A stretch of DNA of 20,140 nucleotides from a virus. The DNA is taken from IMG/VR virus record IMGVR_UViG_3300025168_000905, positions 1 through 20,140 of that record, one strand, 5' to 3'. Every line of letters begins with the position of its first letter. Position 1 is the stretch's first letter. The position numbers were made by a program, and so were the translations under genes. Below are positions 7,801-15,517 of this stretch, piece by piece. The notes under the pieces are model-generated. The model did not search any database, had not been told where the DNA came from, and saw nothing but the letters and a program-made list of their open reading frames with translations.

Positions 7801-10758
7801 TTCAGGAATTTCTTTCCATAATTGACTTACAGGTATCATAGTTTCATTTATAGAATCAAGAGTTGTTAGTTGTTGTTGTGTTAAATTAAACCTGCTTGGA
7901 TCTGCTGCTATATCATTTATTGTTGGTCTAAATTCTTTAATTATTGGTTTGCCGTTTTTTAATACAACTTGCCCTTTTATATCTGTTACTTGTTTCTCTA
8001 TAAATCCTACCCCATTTATTAAACCTGTTTTTTTATCTACGTTAAAATTACCATTAACTCTTGCTGTTATTTCTGCTGTCATTGCAGCTGTTTTTGATTC
8101 AATATTACTTCTTGCCTGATCGTAAAATTTTCTAATTCCATCTATAATATTTTTTTCTTTATGCAGAAGGTCTAGTTTTTCTGGATTTAAACCTGGTATT
8201 CTATTTAATATTTTATAAACCCTGTTTATGCCTAATTGATATGACGACAAATGTAATTCAATTGTAAAATTACCTATAAGATTGCGAAATGCTTGTGTTG
8301 GAACAAGTCTTGTTACATCGTTACTATCAAGAATGTCTTTTTCTTTTATAATAATTTCTTTTTGTGTTGTTTCTACAATAGGTTTTTCGTCATGCCTTTT
8401 TCTTGCTGTTGCAGTCATTGGTATATCAAGTTCTTGACCAGTATTTATTAAAGGACTATCAATATTATTCCTGGATGTACTGCTGTTTTTAGGGTTTAGG
8501 TCAGATTCTAGTTTATTATTTGTAGTAGCTAAATCTTCATTAGATGTGTAATTACCTTCTTCTCTGACTTTTTTTTCTAATTCTTTTTGATCTTTTTTTG
8601 AAACAGGATCATCAATATCTTTATCAAAATCTTTATCATCTATTGTTTTCTTTTGATATTCAATTTCTTTATCTAGAGGGTTAAGTAACCTTCCAGTAGC
8701 TCCAGTATTAATTTCTGTTCCCTCTGGTGCAGCTTTTTTTATAGCTTGTTCTAATATTTGCAATTTGGTTAATGGTTCAAACATATTTTGTTGACCAATA
8801 TTTTCTTCTACAAGTTCTTCATATTTACTAAATACGCTAGATATTTGTTTTGATGAATTAGAACCTTTACCATGTCCATTAAACAGATTAAGTAGTTGAA
8901 GCTCTACAGGATCTGATGCAAATTCATTAAACATTTGTGTTTGATTTAGATAAACATCTATTGCTGTTTTAACACTTTGATTATTTTTTCCTGCTTGTTC
9001 TTTTAAACTCCTAAACCTTTTTATAGCTCCAATAATTTCTGTTGAAATATCATAATCCGTTTGAGATGTAAATTTGTTTATTTTTCCTTTTATTACTGCA
9101 AGTTGTGGCAAAGATTCATCTATAGCATTAAATAATGATTTAGTTTGTTGATCTGGTAATTCATCAATATTTTTTATTAAGAAATCTGCATTGTCTTGTC
9201 CAAATATTCTTACTCTTAATCCTTGTACTAATTTAGTTACACCTTCTTCTGTTAATTTTCCATTTTTAAACCAATTTTTAGAATTAGGATTACCTTTCAC
9301 ATAGGACTTAAAGGAATTTATTACTTCTGAATTTCTAGTTGCTTTAAGTGTTTCCTGGATTGTTTTACCTGTAGGAATTATTCTGTTTAATAAATCTGGG
9401 TTCCATCCTTCTGCAAGTTGGCCTGCTTCTTCAACAGCACTAAATGCTTCGACTTGTGAAGTGTTTGCATCAATAACGTATGGAGTCAAAGCATCATCTG
9501 GTAATTTTGTTTGTCTTTCTCTAACTATTACAGGTATATTTTCATCTAAATCAAATCTATCTAAATCAGTTTTAGCTATTCCAAATTCTTCTAACCTTTC
9601 TCTCAGCCTTTGAACATAATCATTGTATACATCTGGAAAATCTTTTTTAGCAAGTTTTATTGCCATCATTCTTTTATTTCCACTTTCAACATGCTTATCG
9701 CCTATTATTGGCATACCTGTATCAAGCCTAGAAGTATTGTCAATTAAATCATCAGCTCTTAAAGTTTTTGCTAAAGTTATTAATTCAATTTGTTCTTCTC
9801 TTGTTGTTAGTCTTTCTCTAGGTTGTTTTATTTCTGGGTATCTGCCGTCTTTTGCAAAATTTGGACTATACGGATCATTAGAAGTTATTATTTCATTAGC
9901 ATCCATTAATTTAATTTTAAAATCTAATCTTTGAAACTCTCCATTACCAGAAAATCTAGGATCAGGAGAATTTCCAGTAGTAGATGCGCTTGCATTTCTA
10001 CCATAAAATTCAAGAGGTTCAGGATCAAGTGATGCTCCACCTATAAGTGGTCCTTCGTTAACAGGTATTATCCTGGTTGGCCTAGCTGCGTTTACTGCTG
10101 CTGGATTGTTTAAATAATCACTTAATTTTGGTGGGTTCGCCCTAATTCCTTTAGTTGTATTAATAATACTTCTGCCAACTAAATTAGTTGCAAGAGGTGC
10201 AAGTAATCCAAACGCTGGCCCTCCAAGTTGTGTTGCTAGTTGAATAGATTGGTCAAAAGCCATTTCTGCTGCAAATCTTCTACCTGGATTATCACTTTTT
10301 GAAATTGGAGCTGTTATTGCTTCTAAGGCTCCAAAAACTTTTTTTCCTTTACTGTTTGTTATTTTTGCACCTGCGTACTTAAAAGGAGCTTGAACTGCTT
10401 TAGATGCAAAACCAACACCAAAGCCAACATCAAGAGGAGTAAGACCTAGTGCAACATTTTGCACGCCTTCCCCTAAAGTTTTATCACCAAATGGTAATTG
10501 TGCATTAAAAATTCCTGATGTAAATAAAGGATCAGTTTCTTCTCGAAATCTTTTTGCAAATTCATCTTCGTAAAACGGCTTAGTTAATCTTTTTTCTTGA
10601 ATAGGTGCTACTGGATCTTGTAAAGTTTGCAATACGTTTTTAGCTGTTCTCGCTAGATATTCGCCAAATATAGGTCCATAATCTGTAACTGGTTGTAGTA
10701 TATTTCTTGATTTTTTAAGTTCTTCTAATGAAAAGCTTGGACTTGGACCCATTACCAT
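4813..10758 (-). CDS. Giant polyvalent-type virion protein with DdrB/ParB-like domain, 1981 aa
   Basis: The largest gene in the window. Residues 1-250 contain Gly/Ala-rich helices (VGFGVGFASK, LGGPAFGLLAPLATNLVG). Residues about 275-560 resemble the DdrB-like ParB-superfamily domain of phage/plasmid polyvalent proteins. GDKHVESGNKRMMAIKLA (353-370) fits its G-x-H/R-x-x-x-G-N-x-R signature; NIPVIVRERQTKLPDDAL, YVIDANTSQVEAFSAVEEA and a GKLTEEGVTKLVQGL helix follow. Residues 690-815 are a charged, low-complexity linker. Residues 820-1250 are helical with NGFWMPRGG (1008-1016). Residues 1360-1640 recall large polyvalent-protein-associated C-terminal domains, with SSRYRRVVDVGSIFLFAQRY and TPWGKDYTPMGAVINVPG. 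The last 340 residues are helical and unassigned. A Shine-Dalgarno (AGGAGTTCATT) precedes the ATG. Its position between portal and scaffold suggests a packaged, perhaps injected, protein. The ParB-like call is by motif; the C-terminal assignment is weaker. It lacks T7/N4 RNA polymerase motifs. Confidence 0.75.
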   Translation of the reverse strand: MVMGPSPSFSLEELKKSRNILQPVTDYGPIFGEYLARTAKNVLQTLQDPVAPIQEKRLTKPFYEDEFAKRFREETDPLFTSGIFNAQLPFGDKTLGEGVQNVALGLTPLDVGFGVGFASKAVQAPFKYAGAKITNSKGKKVFGALEAITAPISKSDNPGRRFAAEMAFDQSIQLATQLGGPAFGLLAPLATNLVGRSIINTTKGIRANPPKLSDYLNNPAAVNAARPTRIIPVNEGPLIGGASLDPEPLEFYGRNASASTTGNSPDPRFSGNGEFQRLDFKIKLMDANEIITSNDPYSPNFAKDGRYPEIKQPRERLTTREEQIELITLAKTLRADDLIDNTSRLDTGMPIIGDKHVESGNKRMMAIKLAKKDFPDVYNDYVQRLRERLEEFGIAKTDLDRFDLDENIPVIVRERQTKLPDDALTPYVIDANTSQVEAFSAVEEAGQLAEGWNPDLLNRIIPTGKTIQETLKATRNSEVINSFKSYVKGNPNSKNWFKNGKLTEEGVTKLVQGLRVRIFGQDNADFLIKNIDELPDQQTKSLFNAIDESLPQLAVIKGKINKFTSQTDYDISTEIIGAIKRFRSLKEQAGKNNQSVKTAIDVYLNQTQMFNEFASDPVELQLLNLFNGHGKGSNSSKQISSVFSKYEELVEENIGQQNMFEPLTKLQILEQAIKKAAPEGTEINTGATGRLLNPLDKEIEYQKKTIDDKDFDKDIDDPVSKKDQKELEKKVREEGNYTSNEDLATTNNKLESDLNPKNSSTSRNNIDSPLINTGQELDIPMTATARKRHDEKPIVETTQKEIIIKEKDILDSNDVTRLVPTQAFRNLIGNFTIELHLSSYQLGINRVYKILNRIPGLNPEKLDLLHKEKNIIDGIRKFYDQARSNIESKTAAMTAEITARVNGNFNVDKKTGLINGVGFIEKQVTDIKGQVVLKNGKPIIKEFRPTINDIAADPSRFNLTQQQLTTLDSINETMIPVSQLWKEIPEIYKKYKYAENLTTVRKDINKDNGFWMPRGGAFEDGNVEQFIIPKNFNKAKAWNKSAIFDSMGEAIDNGYQYQSLAESLSTNIRQIMMQNVINAIEKAAKNIRDVEGDISFKTFDDIFGEQFPEIIKRKKEAVKEFTRLTSLKNVLEVRTQELVDGLLNEKPKDAHKILEIIQKKQYVIKAGKSSGMTRKEIENELKIVEKKLITATKEYDNAKKTVSPEIEGYEKLEDLNYAELNDMYLDKSAAKSFNQFIKDIEPRDSKTGLALIRAYNAVYLRFKSTVDNSGIAIQGLVGLVTNPKTWAVAVKANLKALANNKDAMGQAYIEFNAQAAKTGRFTSNQWINVGLVQNTDVVRLQSGGLDVTETKGRVKAFMDKLPFDDAFTTFGNTYRLAEADDLLADELARGHTMKSLIESGRINDIARIANTLSGTTTTSSRYRRVVDVGSIFLFAQRYYLTRLRFFQKAVKGTATGSVLGVSKGLSNDLEARILAKRMQKFFLYTATLVTAINAMQGRETDYSPIVKDTQTGKLRKNGNFMTIRTPWGKDYTPMGAVINVPGHVFNFISGTVNAIQTKSLGKALKTGEDTLSSVGSGIFKTSMDLLTNEEWNGTPIRNKTDSASQQLADMLLYSVDAFAPFSLANLGEELTDNVNATKQYWKSEKKALDLGVLVKDYGINSAQALLEFGGIMSSDNSYTDILIQEAKNRGFDYLRLEPHQKRDFKYIVEQTYKGKEREGLARAAGKLIGISSEPAQTDLQILQEERLYQHSQYLLYLKRGYGEDKKTYTIKMFAQDVKDADDFYYTAKYGATLNEGNPFSDENSFEETSENVIALEEWYDLGELYYDKKLKKADQEKYNIQDALFRGEQIKLKDGSIVGNWSKEQREYVTRNINDLYYEPQVLQRMLQAGRSGVYPLKYWYASRQKSEQARERFEKAGSPGTALDPNASFFWDSRTFNLRVDPGPLLKKPGKFIEQLMPTFQSPQLTGGSFAELPEMNPVE

Positions 10759-10767
10759 AATGAACTC

Positions 10768-11127
10768 CTAAAATCCGTATAAAAATCTTGTTGGAGGAGC
10801 TAATGACCTAGTGTAGGGCGATCCTGCTTGTTGTTGAATTCGTTGTGATACAGGAAATTGATCTAAAAATTCTGTGAATGTAGTTGTTGGTGTTTCTCCA
10901 CGTCTTGCTGCTCCAGCTATTTCACCTAGAAATTCGTTTTGAGCTTGTTGAAATACATTAGATATTGTTTCTCTTTTTCTTTTTTCTGTAGCAAAAGGTT
11001 GCGCCATAGACTGAAAAATACCAAATTGGCCTTGCGTTGATCCTTCTAAATAATCTAAAAATGGATTTTGAAATCTTGGTTCTAAAAATTGATTAGGGTA
11101 ACTTTCGTTAAAGTTAGGCATTGTCAT
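10768..11127 (-). CDS. Small virion-type protein, likely short paralogue of the 354-aa neighbour
   Basis: This 119-aa protein has no recognised family. It is Q/F/P/R-rich, without a membrane segment or signal peptide, and ends in an aromatic tail (LAPPTRFLYGF). Three short motifs occur in the same order as in the C-terminal half of the 354-aa protein next door: NPFLDYLEGST (21-31) against DPYRQYLEQSS, SNVFQQ (56-61) against ANIFDQ, and a GxxxxGE-x-x-P-T-F-like block around IAGAARRGETPTTTFTEFL (70-88). It sits 9 nt upstream of the giant gene and 3 nt downstream of the 354-aa gene. A role as internal or portal-associated virion protein is inferred from position. Confidence 0.75.
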   Translation of the reverse strand: MTMPNFNESYPNQFLEPRFQNPFLDYLEGSTQGQFGIFQSMAQPFATEKRKRETISNVFQQAQNEFLGEIAGAARRGETPTTTFTEFLDQFPVSQRIQQQAGSPYTRSLAPPTRFLYGF

Positions 11128-11130
11128 AAT

Positions 11131-12195
11131 TTACCCTCCTAATCCGTATGCACCTTGTAACGCCTGAGCAAAAGTTGGAGCTGTATCTTCCCCTGCTTGT
11201 GATCTACCATAATAATCTTGATATAAATTTTGAACAGATGGTAATTGGTTACTAATCAAATTAAATGCTGCACTACCAATTCTATTCTTTAACGCTTGTT
11301 CAGCTAATGATCCAAAACCACTTAATAATTGTGCATTTTGTGCTTGTCCTACACCATAAGGTGTGTTTCTAGGTCCAGTTCCAAGAACATCTGTAAATAA
11401 AGATGCAGCAGAACCTGGAGCAAATGTATTGTTACTTATTCCACTTACAATTTGATCGAATATATTTGCTGCACTCTGCCTTGCTTGTAATGGATTACGC
11501 ACAGTTGCTAAGTAATCTTCGTAACCAGGAGCAGATTCTGTTATATCATCAGCAAATCCTGCACCACGCAATACGTTTCCAAATCTAAAAGGATTAAAAA
11601 AAGTTGGAAATGATGACTGTTCTAAATATTGTCTATAAGGATCTGTTACTTTTCTTGCCGTAAGGCCCATCTGTCTTTGAAAAGCTGCTTGTGGATCTAA
11701 TTCTCCTAAGTTTAATTCTGGAATTGGGTTTATTTCTGGCATAATAGAAGAAGTTCCAGTCATTCGATTAGAGCCAGGCTGATTTACCAAAGGAACACCT
11801 CCCAAACCAGATCCACTATTCATAGCCGCTGCTGCTGCTGCTGCTGCTGCTTCTCGTTCCGCTGCTTCTCTTGCTTCTTGTTCCGCTGCTCTTAACGCTG
11901 CCGCTTCTCCTGCTAAATCAACAAATTTTTTATTGTCATCATCATCACTTAGTGTAGGCCTGATGCCAAAACTTCTTTCTGGTCCTGATTCATATATCAT
12001 GTTTCCACTATCATCTAGTGTGCCAGTAGCCGTTCTTGTAGTTATAGGCTGATTTGAACCTGCTTCAGTTACGTTTGCAACTGAGCTTCCTGATTCTTGT
12101 GCATCTTCATTAGCTATTCTTGCTGCTTGTGCAGCTGAGGTTGCCCTTATTGTATAACTTTGTCCATTTGTTAAAGTAACTGTATATTCTTGCAT
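11131..12195 (-). CDS. Portal-adjacent virion protein, 354 aa, with poly-Ala coiled coil
   Basis: The family is not named with confidence. Residues 1-33 form a small beta-alpha unit (YTVTLTNGQSYTIRATSAAQ, then AARIANE) common in short phage proteins. Residues about 92-125 are an Ala/Glu-rich helix ending in a poly-Ala run encoded by eight GCT triplets. Residues 130-180 are Pro/Gly-rich and probably flexible. Residues 185-354 carry the motifs shared with the 119-aa neighbour (DPYRQYLEQSS at 185-195, ANIFDQ at 243-248, YYGRSQAGEDTAPTFAQAL at 328-346). A GAGG Shine-Dalgarno lies in the end of the portal gene, and the spacing to the portal stop is 4 nt. It is likely a portal/ejection-associated structural protein, inferred from neighbours. 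Confidence 0.75.
   Translation of the reverse strand: MQEYTVTLTNGQSYTIRATSAAQAARIANEDAQESGSSVANVTEAGSNQPITTRTATGTLDDSGNMIYESGPERSFGIRPTLSDDDDNKKFVDLAGEAAALRAAEQEAREAAEREAAAAAAAAAMNSGSGLGGVPLVNQPGSNRMTGTSSIMPEINPIPELNLGELDPQAAFQRQMGLTARKVTDPYRQYLEQSSFPTFFNPFRFGNVLRGAGFADDITESAPGYEDYLATVRNPLQARQSAANIFDQIVSGISNNTFAPGSAASLFTDVLGTGPRNTPYGVGQAQNAQLLSGFGSLAEQALKNRIGSAAFNLISNQLPSVQNLYQDYYGRSQAGEDTAPTFAQALQGAYGLGG
11828..11851. repeat. (GCT)8 triplet repeat
   Basis: Eight uninterrupted GCT units on the plus strand read as AGC on the minus strand and sit in the 354-aa gene, in a frame that gives part of its poly-alanine run (residues about 116-124). In an AT-rich genome this GC-rich microsatellite stands out and may vary in copy number through slippage. 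Confidence 0.85.
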
Positions 12196-12199
12196 TTAA

Positions 12200-14095
12200 T
12201 TATCCTCTAGCTCCTGGTCTAGGTTGTCCAGGCGCTCTAGTGTTGTTAGGTGGCGTTGTTCCTCTAAATAAATCATACCCACTTTCTGGTCCTGTTACAA
12301 CTCCATTGTTATTTTGCATGCTTGGTCTAGGATTTTGTGGTGGTTGACCTGGTGGTTGACCTGGTGGTTGACCTTGTTGTGGTTCTGCTCCTTGTGGTGG
12401 CACACCTTGCTGCATCATCTGTAATTGTGATTGCAACTGTATTATTGCCTGTTGAAACTGTAGTTTCTGTATGTATTCTTCTCTTTGTTCTTGTGTATAT
12501 TGACGTTTCATTTGATCTAAAAAGAATTGCGCTTCTACTGGTCTTTGATTTTCTAATAAACCTTCCCACATATTGTAGGCCATAGCTTTAGGTTCTGACC
12601 TAGCGCCTTGCTGTGCAAAAATTTCTTTCTTCCACTTGTCAGGATCTTCAACATCCAACACTTCATTCCAAATATAACTATCTGGTGCTAATGGAACTGG
12701 CCCTTCTCTTAACATTTGAGCTGTAGAGAATCTCTGTGGATCCTCCATTCCAAGAGAATTTTTGAACATAACTTCTAAGTTTCCTGCTTTTTTTAATTCT
12801 TCTGGTTCTATTTCTTCTTCAAAATATGTTTGTGTTTCGCCCATAACACCATCAAAACTTAATTTGCCAAACCTACCACCTTGATATTGTGATCTTAAAA
12901 TATTTGCTATTTGACTATAAGCGTTACTTAAAGCTTTCATTCTGTGTGCTACTTGATGTTGCGCACCAGACCTAAGTATGTTTGCTGCATGTCCAGATAA
13001 TTGAAATTGAATATCTCCAAAAACAATATCAGGTACAGTACCTTGTTGTAATTCGCTGTTAACACTACCAATAAAGGCTCCTGCATCAGCTACAAGTTTC
13101 ATTTCTGGTGCTAATTCTATATTTTCACCATCTTTTAATGATATATTTGCGCCTTCTCTATAAGGATCATCCATAAGTCTAAGGTTTCCATCCCTACTTC
13201 TTAGTATCATAGGATGTTTAACGGCACGTCTTACAAGTGTTTGCCAGTCTGACATAGATTTATTTTGATTATCAATTAATCCTCTTATGTGTCCAAACAC
13301 GCTTTCACCAACATCACCCCATACGTTATCTCCAGAGTAATCACCTTGCACGAATGGTTGTGGTCCTACATAACCTATAAATGCAGGTACTATTGGCTCT
13401 CCATTTAAGTTTTTGTTTTCATGTTTTTCTGGTTTTATTAAAAATCTTCCATTAGCCACAACACTTCTTGTGTATCTATCAATATATTCGTGTACATCTA
13501 CTCCAGTTTCGTAATCACCTGCTGAAAAATCCATATTAATTCCATAGGTATCTTTAATAAAATCAGGGGTTCTAGAATGTGATTTGGCTATCCATTTCAA
13601 ACCATTAGAATCAAACTTCCAGGTTGCGTTCATAGGATCAAATGGTTCTATCTCACACTTAATTGATCCGTTTTCCTGCTTGTTAAACATAGCTCTGCCA
13701 CAATACCAACCTCTTACGGCAATATACCAGGATAATTGATCTTGCAGCATTGGGGATAACATGGAGGTTAGTCGGTCATCCCCCATACGAATACAACCAC
13801 GAATGAATTTTTCGAGAGAAGTTCCAGATTCTGCGCTTTCTGGATCATTGCGATCATACCTTGTTCGTACAGTCATTGCTGCTTCCGTTAAATAACTTAT
13901 AATTTTATCAGCTGTTGTACGAGGTTTATTGCTTGTGTACGATTGATAACCTTCCCCAGCATCGTATTCTTCTAGGGAATAATAAGAATAATCTTGTTCC
14001 CATCTATCTCTAAGTTTCAAGTATTGAGGTTTTTCTTTTTCCTCATTTACTATCGAGTCTATTTGTTTAGCAGTTAATCTTTTTTCAGTTGTCAT
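12200..14095 (-). CDS. Portal protein
   Basis: This 631-aa protein forms the dodecameric ring at the head vertex through which DNA is packaged and leaves. It directly follows TerL (3-nt gap), and its length suits portals of short-tailed phages. Visible hallmarks are an N-terminal helical part with conserved Trp/Tyr (WEQDYSYYSLEEYDAG), a clip/stem-like region with YCGRAMFNKQENGSIKCEIE and PFDPMNATWKFD, and a conserved core FGHIRGLIDNQNKSMSDWQ, then DIQFQLSGHAANILRSGAQH. From about residue 530 the C-terminus is helical and Gln-rich (IIQLQSQLQMMQQ), then Pro/Gln/Gly-rich with three GQPP units (575-586). The Shine-Dalgarno is weak (TTGGTAAAAT), so translation is probably coupled to TerL. The portal call rests on context, length and overall pattern. 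Confidence 0.85.
   Translation of the reverse strand: MTTEKRLTAKQIDSIVNEEKEKPQYLKLRDRWEQDYSYYSLEEYDAGEGYQSYTSNKPRTTADKIISYLTEAAMTVRTRYDRNDPESAESGTSLEKFIRGCIRMGDDRLTSMLSPMLQDQLSWYIAVRGWYCGRAMFNKQENGSIKCEIEPFDPMNATWKFDSNGLKWIAKSHSRTPDFIKDTYGINMDFSAGDYETGVDVHEYIDRYTRSVVANGRFLIKPEKHENKNLNGEPIVPAFIGYVGPQPFVQGDYSGDNVWGDVGESVFGHIRGLIDNQNKSMSDWQTLVRRAVKHPMILRSRDGNLRLMDDPYREGANISLKDGENIELAPEMKLVADAGAFIGSVNSELQQGTVPDIVFGDIQFQLSGHAANILRSGAQHQVAHRMKALSNAYSQIANILRSQYQGGRFGKLSFDGVMGETQTYFEEEIEPEELKKAGNLEVMFKNSLGMEDPQRFSTAQMLREGPVPLAPDSYIWNEVLDVEDPDKWKKEIFAQQGARSEPKAMAYNMWEGLLENQRPVEAQFFLDQMKRQYTQEQREEYIQKLQFQQAIIQLQSQLQMMQQGVPPQGAEPQQGQPPGQPPGQPPQNPRPSMQNNNGVVTGPESGYDLFRGTTPPNNTRAPGQPRPGARG
12338..12373. 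repeat. Three 12-bp tandem repeats in portal C-terminus
   Basis: The unit TGGTGGTTGACC occurs three times exactly, head to tail. On the minus strand it encodes (GQPP)3 within the disordered Pro/Gln-rich portal tail. The unit length keeps the frame, so copy number can change without breaking the protein. Confidence 0.9.
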
Positions 14096-14098
14096 ATT

Positions 14099-15517
14099 TT
14101 ACCAATAAGATATTGATGGTTCTCTTGGACTATAAGAACTTGGTTCTTTCGCATGTCCGAACTCATGTATAAGTCCATAAGTTATAGCCTTTACTGCATG
14201 ATTGTACCTATCTCTTGGCGTTGTGCCAAGTACGTTACCTTCTCTGTCTGTCGCCCAAGAGTAAACTTTAGTCTGGCCATTGAAGGGATTAGGGCCTCCA
14301 CCTAGTTCGCTAATTACCCCTTTACAGTCAGGGGAAAAAACAATTTTGGGTTCTTTCATTATGGGATCTATCTTTAAAAAAGTATTAAATCTTTCAACAC
14401 CTTCAATAATTCTTACATAAGTTGGATGCAAATATAATCCTGTTTCTTGTTGCCAAACTTCAATTTGAGAGGGCATAGCTTGATGCTGCGCACCTGCCTG
14501 ATCTATAGCTCCGTACTTTTCTGCCTTATTCCACCATGACCTTGTCATAGCTATCTGACATATTTCAGAACCTATTTTCTCTTGTTCGTATATTTCATCA
14601 AAAACTCTTATCTGGCCGTCTATAATCTGCGCACATTCTACGGAATATGCAGATTCTGTAGCTCTTGAATAGCCTGGATCTACCCAAATATACACAGGAA
14701 GTCCTTCTACAAAGTCTACATCTTGAATATGCACTTCATTTCTAAACATTTCATGCACTCTACCTTTTGGAGGACTAGGTACACCTGCAAATCTTTCCAT
14801 AAACCATGACTCACTATGCGTGTTTTCTAGTTTTAATATCTCTGGATCCTCCCTGCCACCAGGAAAAAGTTCCGTATTAGTCCACGTTGGGAGGGAGAAG
14901 CTCTTTACGTTCTCGGTTTTCTGGACAGCAGGAGAGGACCAATGAATATATTTCTCTGGATACCATCCTAAACTACTCTCAAACGTACCTTCTAACATAA
15001 GCCATCCACGTTTCTCTACTAATCTCTCCTCTAAACGCCAGAAACTTTCTAAATCTAATTGAGAAGCCTCGCATCCTATTATTCCAGCAGGAGCTTCCAT
15101 AGCTAAACTCTTAAAATCACTCGCCGACTTAGTTTTTATAGCAATCTTTTCATGGCTGCATCTTGATTCTCCACATACGCATACGTTTAATCTTAATATT
15201 CCTGGATTAATAGGCTTACTCATGTCGCCTAATAGGCCTAGATTACCTAAATCTGTACCAATATAATTAAATTCTGCCCTCGTTCTTTCATAATCAGCAG
15301 CTACTAACCAGTATATATCTCCAGGATTAGCAGTTTTATTAGCAATACTTTCTAAAATTTTTAAAGTCATATAAGCACCAGCTAATCTGCTCTTACCTCC
15401 TCGTACACCTCCTGCTATCAATTTATAACGTGAAGCATCATTTAATATGTCTAACTGTGCTGTAGAAGGCTTTAAACTCATCTGAGCTAATAATTTATCT
15501 CTAGTATGGGTATCCAT
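14099..15517 (-). CDS. terL: Terminase large subunit (ATPase-nuclease)
   Basis: This 472-aa DNA-packaging motor docks on the portal, hydrolyses ATP to pump DNA and cuts concatemers. The N-terminal ATPase shows a Walker A-type motif GGVRGGKSR (36-44) and a Walker B-like segment ending GIIGCEAS with Glu150. The C-terminal RNase-H-like nuclease shows YIWVDPGYS (Asp280), YGAIDQAGAQHQ (Asp339) and DRYNHAVKAITYGL (about 436-449), which fit the three acidic/His metal sites. A Cys/His cluster CVCGESRCSH (113-122) inside the ATPase domain is unusual. The first ATG is used as start, although no Shine-Dalgarno precedes it. A TACAAT -10-like element ends 7 nt upstream, so the message could be leaderless. 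The next in-frame Met (residue 13) has no better site. Confidence 0.95.
   Translation of the reverse strand: MDTHTRDKLLAQMSLKPSTAQLDILNDASRYKLIAGGVRGGKSRLAGAYMTLKILESIANKTANPGDIYWLVAADYERTRAEFNYIGTDLGNLGLLGDMSKPINPGILRLNVCVCGESRCSHEKIAIKTKSASDFKSLAMEAPAGIIGCEASQLDLESFWRLEERLVEKRGWLMLEGTFESSLGWYPEKYIHWSSPAVQKTENVKSFSLPTWTNTELFPGGREDPEILKLENTHSESWFMERFAGVPSPPKGRVHEMFRNEVHIQDVDFVEGLPVYIWVDPGYSRATESAYSVECAQIIDGQIRVFDEIYEQEKIGSEICQIAMTRSWWNKAEKYGAIDQAGAQHQAMPSQIEVWQQETGLYLHPTYVRIIEGVERFNTFLKIDPIMKEPKIVFSPDCKGVISELGGGPNPFNGQTKVYSWATDREGNVLGTTPRDRYNHAVKAITYGLIHEFGHAKEPSSYSPREPSISYW

Noticed and set aside
4813-10758. Giant gene as an N4-type virion RNA polymerase
   Set aside because: Size and context would fit, but no R-x3-K-x6-YG or catalytic DG-type motifs were found; the ParB-like pattern is a better match.
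12327-12585. Thr/Arg/Ser-rich and Val/Leu-rich frames over the portal repeat
   Set aside because: Products of the GQPP-coding tandem repeat read in wrong frames.
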